A DNA stretch of 64,000 nt from Limobrevibacterium gyesilva (GTDB taxonomy: Bacteria > Pseudomonadota > Alphaproteobacteria > Acetobacterales > Acetobacteraceae): positions 24,602 to 88,601 of the forward strand of contig NZ_JAPDNT010000016.1 in NCBI RefSeq assembly GCF_025989185.1. The letters run 5' to 3'. Of this stretch, positions 1 to 7,821 are shown in pieces. Both the position numbers and the translations under genes were made by a program. Within the stretch, counting starts at the first letter, position 1; the number at the start of each line of letters is the position of its first letter. The notes beneath the pieces are model-generated. The model saw only the letters and a program-made list of their open reading frames with translations. It was not told where the DNA came from and ran no database searches.

Positions 1-498
1 CGGCTGGCATCGCCCGGGGTGGCGCGGATGCTGGAGGCGATCATGGCGGTGGCGGAGGCCGCGCCCAGGGCCGTGCGGCCGGTGGTCACGGGACCGCGCG
101 ATGCGGCGCTGCGGGCGGCCCGCACCTGCTACGACCATCTGGCGGGCGGACTGGGCGTGGCGCTGGCGGACGCGCTGACCGAACGTGGCCATGTGGAGTT
201 GTCGGCCGATGGCGGCGTGCTGACCGATGCGGGGGCCGCGTTCCTGCGCGGGCTCGGAGTCACGTTCGACGGCGCGGCGCGGCCGCGGCGGGGTGGGCGG
301 GTGTTCTGCCGGCCCTGCCTCGACTGGAGCGAGCGGCGGCCGCATGTCGCCGGTGCCGTCGGCGCGGCCTTGTGCGCGCGCTGCTTCGAGAACGGCTGGA
401 TCCGGCGGCTGGACGGCACGCGCGCGGTGGCGGTAACGCCGGCCGGGCGGCTGGCGTTCCGGTCGGTGTTCGGGATCGGCGCGTTCAGCCCAGGGTGA
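1..498 (+). CDS. ArsR-family winged-helix regulator, C-terminal part (5' end outside window)
   Basis: The frame is open to the first base of the window, so the gene begins upstream and only about 165 C-terminal residues are seen. The visible part carries the alanine- and arginine-rich linker, an RTCYDHLAG segment and the motif FCRPCLDWSERRPH followed by GAALCARC. I recognise this as the C-terminal region of the longer ArsR-type transcriptional regulators common in Proteobacteria; the Cys residues (CRPC, CARC) could bind metal or sense redox state. The DNA-binding helix-turn-helix would lie in the missing N-terminal part. The assignment rests on this tail alone, so the family is likely and the ligand unknown. 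Confidence 0.7.
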   Translation, partial: RLASPGVARMLEAIMAVAEAAPRAVRPVVTGPRDAALRAARTCYDHLAGGLGVALADALTERGHVELSADGGVLTDAGAAFLRGLGVTFDGAARPRRGGRVFCRPCLDWSERRPHVAGAVGAALCARCFENGWIRRLDGTRAVAVTPAGRLAFRSVFGIGAFSPG

Positions 499-732
499 CC
501 AGGGTGTGGCCGGAGCCGTCGTTGGCGGCGTGGAAGGCGCCGGTGCCGAGGCTCTCGATCACCGGTCCCGTGTATGTGGTCCGGGCCGACTGAGGAGAGC
601 CGCGATGCCGGCCATCTTGGGCATCGACAGCGGCGCGCCCGGCGCGCAGCATCGGGGCGCGGGGCCGTGTCCTGCGGCTGCGTGGCGCCGCATATAATCG
701 GCGTGCACCCAAGGCCAGGCCGGGAGGGCGGA

Positions 733-1122
733 ATGCCGTTGAAAAAAGGTTTCAAGCAGTTGCTGGCGGAAGCAAACGCCGTGGTCGACACCATCACGGT
801 GCAGCAGGCGCTCGAAGGCGTGCACGACCCGTCGGTGCAGTTCGTGGATGTGCGCGAGCAGGCGGAGCTGGCGGCCAGCGGCACGATACCAGGGGCCGTG
901 CATGCGCCGCGCGGCCTGCTGGAATTCATCGCCGATCCGGAAAGCACGGCGCACAAGCCGCAGCTTTCGAGCGGCAAGACGCTGGTGCTCTACTGCGCAT
1001 CGGGCGGGCGCTCGGCGCTGTCGGCCAAGACCCTGAAGGACATGGGCATCGAAAACGTCCGGCACATCGCCGGCGGGTTCACGGCGTGGAAGGCAGCGGG
1101 CGGCCCGGTTGCGGCCGTCTGA
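733..1122 (+). CDS. Rhodanese-like domain protein
   Basis: A 129-residue single-domain rhodanese (thiosulfate/persulfide sulfurtransferase fold). The domain covers about residues 18-127. The active-site loop is CASGGRS with the catalytic Cys at residue 88, and FVDVREQAEL and the C-terminal HIAGGFTAWKAAG are the usual CH2A/CH2B-type signatures. The start was set at ATG 733 because GGGAGG at 722-727 sits at proper distance; a longer frame exists upstream but lacks such a site and has no domain content. There is no signal peptide, so it is cytoplasmic. The gene stands alone, followed by the leader/terminator segment of the next gene. Sulfur transfer is known for the family; the physiological acceptor is unknown. 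Confidence 0.9.
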   Translation: MPLKKGFKQLLAEANAVVDTITVQQALEGVHDPSVQFVDVREQAELAASGTIPGAVHAPRGLLEFIADPESTAHKPQLSSGKTLVLYCASGGRSALSAKTLKDMGIENVRHIAGGFTAWKAAGGPVAAV

Positions 1123-1237
1123 CACGCGCGGGGCCTGCCGCGCCACGCGCGGGTGACAAACCGGGCTTTACAGCGACCGCGATCCGCGGTGGAGTGCCGC
1201 CGTGCGCATATTGCTGACCCGCAAGGACACGACCACC

Positions 1238-1291
1238 ATGACCCGCCATCTCACCATCCGGTGGGGCGGATCGTGGCGTTGCGTCTGCTGA
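1238..1291 (+). CDS. Putative 17-codon leader peptide (attenuator type)
   Basis: A short frame, ATG 1238 to TGA 1289-1291, preceded by AAGGA at 1223-1227. It encodes 17 residues with Trp codons at 1262 and 1274 and ends Cys-Val-Cys (codons 1280-1288). A small hairpin (TGCTG 1286-1290, CAGCA 1296-1300) overlaps the last codons, and an intrinsic terminator follows at 1314-1343, before the acetyltransferase gene at 1388. This order, peptide then hairpin then terminator then gene, is that of ribosome-mediated attenuation. Inference only; translation has not been shown, and chance short frames are common in GC-rich DNA. Confidence 0.4.
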   Translation: MTRHLTIRWGGSWRCVC

Positions 1292-1313
1292 ACGGCAGCA
1301 CCACCGCACGACA

Positions 1314-1343
1314 GGCCCCGCCGCAGGACGGTCGGGGCCTTTT
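1314..1343 (+). terminator. Intrinsic terminator between leader frame and GNAT gene
   Basis: A perfect 7-bp GC stem, GGCCCCG (1314-1320) with CGGGGCC (1333-1339), a 12-nt loop, then TTTT at 1340-1343. It lies 44 bp before the ATG of the downstream acetyltransferase, so it would stop transcription of that gene unless an antiterminator forms, or would end a short upstream RNA. Confidence 0.7.
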
Positions 1344-1387
1344 CACACAGTCCCTGCCGTCGCGGCTTTCCAGCAAAGGAAGTCGAG

Positions 1388-1891
1388 ATGGACACGCCAC
1401 CCCCGCCCGAATTGAAGATCCGCGCCGCCCGGCCGCAGGATGCCGAGACGATCGCGGCGCTGCAGAGCCTGCCGGGATTCCGTTACGGCACGCTGCGGCT
1501 GCCCTATCCCAGCCCCGAGGAGGTGCGCCACTGGCTGGAGGCGCCGGGCGACGGGCGTGAGTTGCTGGCGTTCGCCGGGGACGCGCTGGTCGGCATGGTC
1601 GGGCTGCGCCACCTGGTCGGGCGGCGGGCGCATGTCGGCATCCTCGGCATGGGCGTGCACGATGCCTGGCGTGGCCAGGGGATCGGCACCGCGCTGATGG
1701 CGGAGATCGTCGATTTCGGCGAGCGCTGGCTGGGGCTGCGGCGGCTGGAACTGACCGTGTTCACCGACAACGCGCCGGCGATCGCGCTGTACCGGAAATT
1801 CGGCTTCGCGGTGGAGGGCACCCATCGCGGCTTTGCGCTGCGCGACGGCGCTCTGGTGGACGCCTACGCAATGGCGCGGTTGTCGGGTTAG
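1388..1891 (+). CDS. GNAT-family N-acetyltransferase
   Basis: A 167-residue Gcn5-related acetyltransferase. The acetyl-CoA binding motif A is visible near residues 85-105 (VHDAWRGQGIGTALM, matching R/Q-x-x-G-x-G/A), followed by the C-terminal signature DNAPAIALYRKFGFAVEGTHRG. The N-terminal IRAARPQDAETIAALQ is the usual first strand and helix. ATG 1388 follows AAAGGAAG. The substrate is not apparent; relatives acetylate amines, antibiotics or protein N-termini. The gene may be controlled by the leader peptide and terminator just upstream (1238-1343), which would link its expression to tryptophan or cysteine supply; that is inference. Confidence 0.88.
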   Translation: MDTPPPPELKIRAARPQDAETIAALQSLPGFRYGTLRLPYPSPEEVRHWLEAPGDGRELLAFAGDALVGMVGLRHLVGRRAHVGILGMGVHDAWRGQGIGTALMAEIVDFGERWLGLRRLELTVFTDNAPAIALYRKFGFAVEGTHRGFALRDGALVDAYAMARLSG

Positions 1892-1919
1892 GCTTGGCCC
1901 TCACCAGGACGGACCTGCC

Positions 1920-3221
1920 ATGACCGAACACCTGTTGCCCATCGATCCCGGGGCGCGCCGCGCCATCCTCGACGCGGTCGCGTCGCAGCAGGAGGAGACC
2001 GTGGCGCTGCTGGCGCGGCTGGTGCGCCATCGCAGCCTGCTCGGCCAGGAGCAATCCTGCCTCGCCGAGATGGAGGCGGTGTACCGCGACATCGGGCTGG
2101 AGCCGCGGCGGGTGCCGGTCGATACGGCGGCGTTGGCGGACCATCCCGGCTTCTCGCCGCCGCTGATCGCCTATGCCGGGCGCGACCCGGTGGTGGCGCT
2201 GCATCGCCCGCGCGGCGCCGGTGGGCGCAGCCTGCTGCTGCAGGGGCATGTGGACGTGGTGCCGGAGGGGGCGGCCGAGCTGTGGACCACGCCGCCCTAC
2301 GAACCCGCGATCCGCGACGGGCGCATGTACGGCCGCGGGGCCGCCGACATGAAGGCGGGGATCGCCGCCTATGTGATGGCGTTCAAGGCGTTGCGGGCGG
2401 CGGGGCTGCAACCGGCGGCCGAGGTGCAGATGGCCGCGGTGATCGAGGAGGAGTGCACGGGCAACGGCGCGCTGGCGGTGATGCAGGCGCTGCCGAAGCC
2501 CGATGCCTGCCTGATCCCGGAGCCGGGGCCCGGTTATTCCGCGCTGTACACGGCCGAGGTGGGCGTGGTCTGGGCCTGGGTGACGGTGACCGGGCGCCCC
2601 GTGCATGTGCGCGACATGCAGTCCGGCGTGAACGCGATCGAGGCCGCCAACGCCATCGCCGCGCGCTTCAAGGACTACGAGGCGGAGATGAACCGGGGCG
2701 AGCGCCGCCATCCCGCCTTCGCCGCCGACAACCATCCGATCAACGTGAATTTCGGCACCATCGAGGGCGGCGAGTGGAACAGCTCGGTGCCGACCCGGGC
2801 GCGGATCGGCATGCGCGTGGGCGTCATGCCCGGCTATTCCTGCCGGCAGGTGGCGCGCGATATCGAGCGGCTGGTGGGCGAGGCGGCGGCGGATGCGCGG
2901 CTGCGGGGTGCCACGGTGAAGACCGAGTTCAAGGGCTTCATGGCCGATGGCTGCACCTTCCCCGCGGACCAGCCGATCTCGCGCGCGGTGGCGGCGTGCC
3001 ACCGGGACGTCACCAGCCAGGAATTGCGCCACTATGCCGCGGCGGGACTGACGGACGCGCGGTTCTACACGCTGTACCAGGGCACCCAGGCGACCTGCTA
3101 CGGGCCTGATTCCGACAACATCCACGGCGTCGACGAGAGCGTCGGGCTGGCCTCGCTGCACGACGTGACCCGGGTCCTGGCATTGACCATCGCCGGCTGG
3201 TGCGGCCTTGAGCGGAGCTGA
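1920..3221 (+). CDS. M20-family ArgE/DapE-like deacylase (zinc peptidase)
   Basis: A 433-residue dinuclear zinc hydrolase of the ArgE/DapE/CPG2 group, which cleaves N-acyl amino acids or small amide bonds in the cytoplasm. Metal and catalytic motifs are intact: GHVDVVP (His110, Asp112), GRGAADMKAG (Asp143, bridging), IEEECTGNG (catalytic Glu about 177). The central insertion (about 205-320) holds the dimerisation domain, and the last conserved His is in DSDNIHGVDE. ATG 1920 was chosen as it begins the conserved N-terminus; the frame is open further upstream inside the previous gene. It overlaps the following MaoC gene by 14 bp, so the two are probably co-transcribed. The true substrate cannot be told from sequence; succinyl-diaminopimelate or acetyl-ornithine specificity is not asserted. 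Confidence 0.87.
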   Translation: MTEHLLPIDPGARRAILDAVASQQEETVALLARLVRHRSLLGQEQSCLAEMEAVYRDIGLEPRRVPVDTAALADHPGFSPPLIAYAGRDPVVALHRPRGAGGRSLLLQGHVDVVPEGAAELWTTPPYEPAIRDGRMYGRGAADMKAGIAAYVMAFKALRAAGLQPAAEVQMAAVIEEECTGNGALAVMQALPKPDACLIPEPGPGYSALYTAEVGVVWAWVTVTGRPVHVRDMQSGVNAIEAANAIAARFKDYEAEMNRGERRHPAFAADNHPINVNFGTIEGGEWNSSVPTRARIGMRVGVMPGYSCRQVARDIERLVGEAAADARLRGATVKTEFKGFMADGCTFPADQPISRAVAACHRDVTSQELRHYAAAGLTDARFYTLYQGTQATCYGPDSDNIHGVDESVGLASLHDVTRVLALTIAGWCGLERS

Positions 3222-3669
3222 GGCGGACGCGCACCCCGTCGGCGAGGTGGTGACCCGCGAGGTCACGTTCGATGCCGCGGATATCGCCGACTTCGCCCGG
3301 CGGGCGGGGGACGCGAACCCGTTGCACCACGATCCCGCCTATGCGGCGCGCAGCCGGTTCGGCGGCATCATCGCCAGCGGCACGCATTACACCGCGCTGA
3401 TGATGGGGCTGGTGGCCACGCATTTCACCAGCCGGCGGCCCAGCGTGGGGCTGGGGTTCGAATTCATCTTCCGCCGCGCGGTGCCGGCCGGCAGCACCAT
3501 GCGCATGTCGTGGGAAGTGGCGCGGATCGAGCCCAGCGCGCGGCTGGGCGGCGACGTGCTGCATCTGGTGGGGAAGATGCAGGATGCGGCCACCGGCCGG
3601 CACATGCTGGAGGCGACAGCGCGCATCCTGCTGCTGGCGGAAGGAACCGGCATCACCGGCCCGGCTTAG
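3208..3669 (+). CDS. MaoC-like (R)-specific dehydratase, hot-dog fold
   Basis: A 153-residue MaoC-type hydratase. The hydratase motif with Asp35 and His40 is seen in GDANPLHHDP, followed by SRFGGIIASGTHYTALMMG, typical of enzymes that hydrate or dehydrate acyl-CoA thioesters. The TTG at 3208 is the first start that keeps the beginning of the fold and gives a 14-bp overlap with the M20 gene; no good ribosome binding site is seen, so translation may be coupled, and a GTG start about 40 bp further in is an alternative. Pairing with an amidohydrolase suggests use in degradation of an N-acyl or CoA-activated compound, which is inference. Confidence 0.8.
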   Translation: MSGAEADAHPVGEVVTREVTFDAADIADFARRAGDANPLHHDPAYAARSRFGGIIASGTHYTALMMGLVATHFTSRRPSVGLGFEFIFRRAVPAGSTMRMSWEVARIEPSARLGGDVLHLVGKMQDAATGRHMLEATARILLLAEGTGITGPA

Positions 3670-3775
3670 CGATAGGGTCGCACAGCGAGGCCTCGAAGGC
3701 TCGGTCCGCGGACACGTTAAATTGGCGGTGAGCACGCGCCGTTTCGGGCAACGGTGGCCGATTTGTGTCGTACTA

Positions 3776-3803
3776 TTACATGATATCATTTACATGATAT
3801 CAT
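3776..3803. promoter_or_regulatory. Two tandem 14-bp copies, each containing a 10-bp palindrome
   Basis: TTACATGATATCAT occurs at 3776-3789 and again, immediately adjacent, at 3790-3803. Each copy holds the perfect palindrome ATGATATCAT. The block is an AT-rich island in very GC-rich DNA, in the gap between the MaoC gene and a small membrane-protein gene at 3929. It looks like a double operator, or an AT-rich promoter element; the binding protein is unknown. Confidence 0.55.
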
Positions 3804-3928
3804 TGCTTCGGCGAGGTCACCGCGCCTGTTTGCGGCGCGTCGGCGGTGCTGGCCTCGTGCCGGCCGGAAGCGGTGCCGCCCGCCATTCGCCGCAACGTCC
3901 GCACGACCGCGGAGCGGGCCGCACGTTC

Positions 3929-4120
3929 ATGGAACGCATGGACATGACCGATCGCAAGCCGACGATGGCCGAATACGCGGAACTCCAGCACGACCAGATC
4001 AGGCGGCTGGCGCGTTCGCGCGGGCGCATGCGCGCCGTGCTGCGCCGGTGCGGCCCGGCCTTCATGATCGCCGCCGGCCTGGCGTGCGCCGCCGTCGTGT
4101 GGTCGCTGGTGGTCGATTGA
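3929..4120 (+). CDS. Small single-pass membrane protein, unknown function
   Basis: A 63-residue frame with a charged N-terminal half (many Arg, Asp and Glu, including EYAELQHDQIRRLARSRGRM) and one hydrophobic segment near the C-terminus (about residues 43-61, FMIAAGLACAAVVWSLVV). It would be a tail-anchored cytoplasmic-face protein. ATG codons at 3929, 3938 and 3944 are all possible starts, and none has a clear ribosome binding site. I do not recognise the family. It ends 22 bp before the convergent bpt gene and follows the double-palindrome element at 3776-3803. Coding status is moderately likely from the membrane segment and sensible composition. Confidence 0.5.
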   Translation: MERMDMTDRKPTMAEYAELQHDQIRRLARSRGRMRAVLRRCGPAFMIAAGLACAAVVWSLVVD

Positions 4121-4142
4121 AGCCGCAGGCCCGCCGCCCGTT

Positions 4143-4931
4143 TCAGTCGGCGGGTTCGGACACCATCGTGGATTCGCCGGGAACCGGGCGGGACTCGCTG
4201 CACAGGTCGGCGTCGGTGAGGGTGCGCCAGTTGCCGCCCTGCAACACCTCGCTGGGGCGGAAGCGCGCCTTGTAGGCCATCTTGCGGCTCTCCGGCACCC
4301 AGTAGCCCAGATAGACATAGGGCAGGCCCAGCTGGCGGGCGCGCTCGATCAGCCACAGGATGGTGAAGGTGCCGAGGCTGCGCTTCTCCAGGCCCGGCAG
4401 GAAATAGGAGTAGACCGCCGACAGCCCGTCGCCGAGCCGGTCCGTGAGGCAGGCGCCGACCAGGTGGTCGCCGGGGTCGCGGAACTCGATGATGAAGGTC
4501 TCGATCGGCGTGTCCTCCACCATGGCGCGGTAGTCGTAGAAGCTCATGGTGGCCATGTCGCCGTCGCCGTGGCGGGCCTGCTGGTAGCGCTGGAACAGCT
4601 GGAACTGCTCGGCGGTGGCGCGGGCCGGGACGTCGAAGCCCTCCAGGCCGGCATTGGCCTTGGCGATGCGCCGCAGGGTGCGGTCGGGCTGGAAGGTGGC
4701 GACGGGGATGCGAATGGGGATGCAGGAATTGCAGCCGGGGCAGACCGGCGCATAGGCGATGTTGTGGCTGCGCCGGAAGCCCGCGCGCGACAGGCGGTCG
4801 TGCAGCGAGTCCGCGTCGGGCCCGGTGATCTCGGTCACCACCTTGCGCTCGGTCCGCCCGGCGACATAGGGGCAGGGCAGCGGCGCGGTGGTGTAGAAGA
4901 ACTGAGGCCGGCGCGGCGACTTGAAGCTCAT
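4143..4931 (-). CDS. bpt: Aspartate/glutamate leucyltransferase (Bpt, ATE family)
   Basis: A 262-residue protein-N-end-rule transferase that moves leucine from Leu-tRNA onto proteins starting with Asp or Glu, marking them for ClpAP. Family features in order: the N-terminal FFYTTAPLPCPYVAGR; the paired-cysteine region APVCPGCNSCIPIR; the central YQQARHGDGDM; and the C-terminal catalytic domain with LGTFTILWLIERAR and PYVYLGYWVPESRKMAYKARFRP. Length fits bacterial Bpt. Its ATG overlaps the TGA of the RDD gene (4928-4931, ATGA), so it is the last gene of a run of three minus-strand genes. I am confident of the family; Bpt rather than eukaryotic-type arginyltransferase is known for this bacterial branch. 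Confidence 0.92.
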   Translation of the reverse strand: MSFKSPRRPQFFYTTAPLPCPYVAGRTERKVVTEITGPDADSLHDRLSRAGFRRSHNIAYAPVCPGCNSCIPIRIPVATFQPDRTLRRIAKANAGLEGFDVPARATAEQFQLFQRYQQARHGDGDMATMSFYDYRAMVEDTPIETFIIEFRDPGDHLVGACLTDRLGDGLSAVYSYFLPGLEKRSLGTFTILWLIERARQLGLPYVYLGYWVPESRKMAYKARFRPSEVLQGGNWRTLTDADLCSESRPVPGESTMVSEPAD

Positions 4932-5443
4932 ACGGGGGAGGCACCTCCGGGAGGCATGTTCCAGAACACCGTGGGCGGGGTCAACGCCCGAGCGCGTACC
5001 ACGACCAGTCCGGACAGCATGTCATGGAACGTGCGGTGCCGCACGGTGAGCAGGGCGACGCCCATCCAGATCACGCCCAGGGCCACGGTGACATAGAACA
5101 GCACGGTAAAGACCAGGGCCTGCAGCGGGGTGGGCGACCCCAGGTCGTCGTTGCGGCGCACCACGAGGCCCATCATCGCCTGGCCGGGGGTGGCGGACAT
5201 GGCGCTGGCGATGGTCAGCCAGTGGTACAGGACGGGAATGACCGGCAGCAGGCCCAGCAGCGGGAAGCCCAGGCCCAGCGTGAGCACGCCGAAGAACACC
5301 AGGAACGTCCACGCGCCGGCGCAGAGCAGCGCGATCAGGACGGCGTCGAGCACCCAGGCGATGATCCGCCGGAACATCACGCCGCGGGTGAGCAGATCGT
5401 CCTGCAGCAGGGCGGAATCGGCCTGGGTAGGCTCGTAGATCAT
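4928..5443 (-). CDS. RDD-family membrane protein
   Basis: A 171-residue RDD-domain protein. The N-terminus has RGVMFRRIIAWVLDAVLIALL, carrying the Arg..Asp of the RDD signature in the first helix; further membrane segments lie at about 45-75 and 105-135. The C-terminal HRTFHDMLSGLVVVR is the usual end of the domain. ATG 5443 overlaps the TGA of the acylase gene (5440-5443), and its own TGA overlaps the bpt start, so expression is translationally coupled on both sides. Some RDD proteins affect ion or osmotic homeostasis; the role here is unknown. A longer frame upstream lies inside the acylase gene and was rejected. Confidence 0.85.
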   Translation of the reverse strand: MIYEPTQADSALLQDDLLTRGVMFRRIIAWVLDAVLIALLCAGAWTFLVFFGVLTLGLGFPLLGLLPVIPVLYHWLTIASAMSATPGQAMMGLVVRRNDDLGSPTPLQALVFTVLFYVTVALGVIWMGVALLTVRHRTFHDMLSGLVVVRARALTPPTVFWNMPPGGASPV

Positions 5444-7779
5444 GGCGTGGCACCTTCCGGGACCAGGTGGATATGGGCGACGACCGTCGCGGGCGTCGGG
5501 CCGAGGGATATTGTGCCGCCATCGCGCCAGCGTTGCATGAAATTCCACGCCAGCGGGCTCATGAAATTGCCGGACTGGCCGGGTGTGACCACGAACAGGC
5601 TGCGGTCGAGGTCGGAGAGGTCGTAGACGCCGCGATACTCCGCCCCGTGCACCGACGTGAACGCGCCCGCCGCCATGCCGCCGCGGAACAGGGTGGTGTC
5701 GTCGCCCGGGGTGGGAATCCGGCGGCCCGCCAGCCGGCGCAGGACAGGGACGGTGCGCAGCAGCGGGTGGGCGAAGGCGGCCTGGTGCTGCTCGCCCCAG
5801 CGCCAGGCGGTGGGGTCGTCGCCGCCCGCGGCGATGAGGTCGGCCATGGCGGCGGACAGGCTTTGCTGCAGCATCGGGCCGCAATCGCCGCCGCAATGGG
5901 CGGCCCCGGCTTCGTCGCCCGGCGCATGGTTCGACAGCGCGTCCGCCGCCAGTTCGAGGCCGGCGGCCGCACCTTCCGCCACGCCCAGCCGGGACAGGAT
6001 CGCCTGGCGGAAGCGGCGCATCCAGGCGTTGAAGATCAACGGCTGCGGCCTGTCGGCGGCCATGGTGCCGTCCCAGACGTCGAGCAGCGACAGCGCCGTC
6101 CGCGACGGTGCGTCGGCCGGCACGACGCGGCGCAGGCGCGGCAGGGCGTCGCGGGCGAAGGTGCTGACGGCGTCGGTCTGCATCGAGGCGAAACTGGCCT
6201 GAGTGTGGCGGTCGCTCGCGCCAAGCAGGTCGCGGATGCGCCGCGCGCGCCAGTCGGCGAACCAGTCGCGGCCCAGGAAGACCGGGAAATCCGCGGGCGC
6301 CACCCGCTCGTTGGCGTTGACCAGGCGGCCGCTGGCGGGCGCGACGATGTGCGGCAGCTCGGCGCCGGCGGCCCAGCCGATCCAGTCGTGGCCGCCATCG
6401 GCGCCGGGGGCGGGCAGGGCGCCGTCACCGGCTCGGCGGATCGGCACGCGGCCGGTGACGAACAGGGCGATGCGCCGACGGTCCGCGACCAGCAGGTTCT
6501 GCACCGGCGAGGTGATGCGCGGTGCCGCTTGCCCGGCGGCGTCGATGTCGTCCGCGTCGTTCAGCGCCTGCAGGCCGGCGGCGGCGGTGTCGCCCGCAGC
6601 GAGGTTGGCCATGGACACCGCGAGGATGGGCCCGCCGGGCGCGACAAGGTCGCTGACCACCGGGCCGTGGCGGGTTTCGCGCACGGTCAGGATGTCGTCC
6701 GGTGCGCCGCGGACCAGGATGCGCTCCTGCCGGACGGCGAAGGCGTGCGGGCCGTCGGGGGTCAGGTAGGCGCCGTCGCCGGCCGGGGTTTCCACGAACA
6801 GGTCCTGCACGTCGGCCCCGGTGGTGGTGAAGCTCCAGGCGATGCGGCCGTTATGGCCCAGCACCAGGAACGGCACGCCGGGCGCGGTGGCGCCGGCGAG
6901 GACGCGGCCGGGGGTGTCGATGCGGGCGAGGTACCAGACGCCGGGCATGCCGAAGCCCAGATGCGGGTCGCCGGCGAGCAAAGGCGCGCCGGTGGCGCTG
7001 CGGGCGCCGTCCACCGCCCAGGCGTTGCTGGCGCTGGCGGGCAGGGTGAAGGGCGCGGGGAAGCTGGGCAGCACGGCGGCGAGCCTGGCCGCGGTGGCGG
7101 TGAGCGCCGGAGCGAGGTTGGCCTCCGGGTGGCCGGCGCCACCGGCGACCGGCCACAGGCCGAGCACCACCTGCGGCGGCAGGCGGCGCAGCAGGGCGGC
7201 GCGGGCCAACTCGGTGCGCCAGTTACCCGACAGATACAGGCCCATGGTCTTGCCCCAGAGCAGGCTGTCCGTGGGGGTCCAGGGGCGCGGCGGGCCGAGG
7301 ACGAGGAACTCCGGGGCGGCGAAGCGGCCGCGCGCGGCGATCCAGGCGTTGACGCCGCGCGCATAGGCGTCGAGCACGGCGCGCGTCTCCGGCGGCAGGC
7401 CCACGAGATCCGCCTCGGCGCGGGCGCGCAGGCCGAGGGTGCGCATCAGCCGATCGTTCGGCAGGGTCAGCGAGCCGATGATCTCGGAGAGCTCGCCGGC
7501 GGCGGCGCGGCGCATCAGCTCCATCTGGAACAACCGCTCGCGCGCATGCAGGAAGCCGATCGCCGCCGCGGCGTCGGCGGCGTTGGCGGCGCGCACGCGC
7601 GGGATGCCGTCCGGGTCGATGGTGATGTCCACCGGCGCGGCAAGGCCGGGGATGGCGGCGATGCGGTCGCCACCCGGAAACGTGCCCCAGAGAAGGCCGC
7701 CCACGCCGGCGACCAACGCGGCCGCCAGCAGCACGAGGAAGGCCAGAACGCGCCTGAGCTGGCGAAAGGGCTGTCGCAT
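5440..7779 (-). CDS. Penicillin acylase family Ntn-hydrolase
   Basis: A 779-residue amidase precursor of the penicillin G acylase/AHL acylase superfamily, which cleaves itself and then hydrolyses N-acyl amides. It starts with an N-terminal membrane anchor or signal (about 10-32). The small-subunit part includes VRAANAADAAAAIGFLHARERLFQMELMRR. The new N-terminal Ser251 is in PASASNAWAV, followed by GDPHLGFGMPGVWY. The C-terminal part includes FVVTPGQSGNFMSPL, the usual end signature. Length is normal. It heads the run acylase, RDD, bpt with 4-bp overlaps, and lies 42 bp downstream of a lactonase-like gene of the same strand. Substrate not determinable; aculeacin, penicillin or acyl-homoserine lactone acylase are the family's known activities. 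Confidence 0.9.
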   Translation of the reverse strand: MRQPFRQLRRVLAFLVLLAAALVAGVGGLLWGTFPGGDRIAAIPGLAAPVDITIDPDGIPRVRAANAADAAAAIGFLHARERLFQMELMRRAAAGELSEIIGSLTLPNDRLMRTLGLRARAEADLVGLPPETRAVLDAYARGVNAWIAARGRFAAPEFLVLGPPRPWTPTDSLLWGKTMGLYLSGNWRTELARAALLRRLPPQVVLGLWPVAGGAGHPEANLAPALTATAARLAAVLPSFPAPFTLPASASNAWAVDGARSATGAPLLAGDPHLGFGMPGVWYLARIDTPGRVLAGATAPGVPFLVLGHNGRIAWSFTTTGADVQDLFVETPAGDGAYLTPDGPHAFAVRQERILVRGAPDDILTVRETRHGPVVSDLVAPGGPILAVSMANLAAGDTAAAGLQALNDADDIDAAGQAAPRITSPVQNLLVADRRRIALFVTGRVPIRRAGDGALPAPGADGGHDWIGWAAGAELPHIVAPASGRLVNANERVAPADFPVFLGRDWFADWRARRIRDLLGASDRHTQASFASMQTDAVSTFARDALPRLRRVVPADAPSRTALSLLDVWDGTMAADRPQPLIFNAWMRRFRQAILSRLGVAEGAAAGLELAADALSNHAPGDEAGAAHCGGDCGPMLQQSLSAAMADLIAAGGDDPTAWRWGEQHQAAFAHPLLRTVPVLRRLAGRRIPTPGDDTTLFRGGMAAGAFTSVHGAEYRGVYDLSDLDRSLFVVTPGQSGNFMSPLAWNFMQRWRDGGTISLGPTPATVVAHIHLVPEGATP

Positions 7780-7821
7780 GCTCCTGAGGTAATGGGCGGG
7801 CGCGCCGGATGAAAGGGCCGA

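Noticed and set aside
485..712. Minus-strand open frame between the ArsR-type gene and the rhodanese, ending in TTYTGPVIESLGTGAFHAAN
   Set aside because: No ribosome binding site or recognised fold; the upstream part is low-complexity Arg/Ala typical of GC-rich shadow frames. Could be a relic, but not supportable.
5467..7812. A 781-codon plus-strand frame opposite the acylase gene
   Set aside because: Composition (His, Gly, Ala, Arg with no motifs) is that of an antisense shadow; the minus-strand acylase has clear catalytic motifs.
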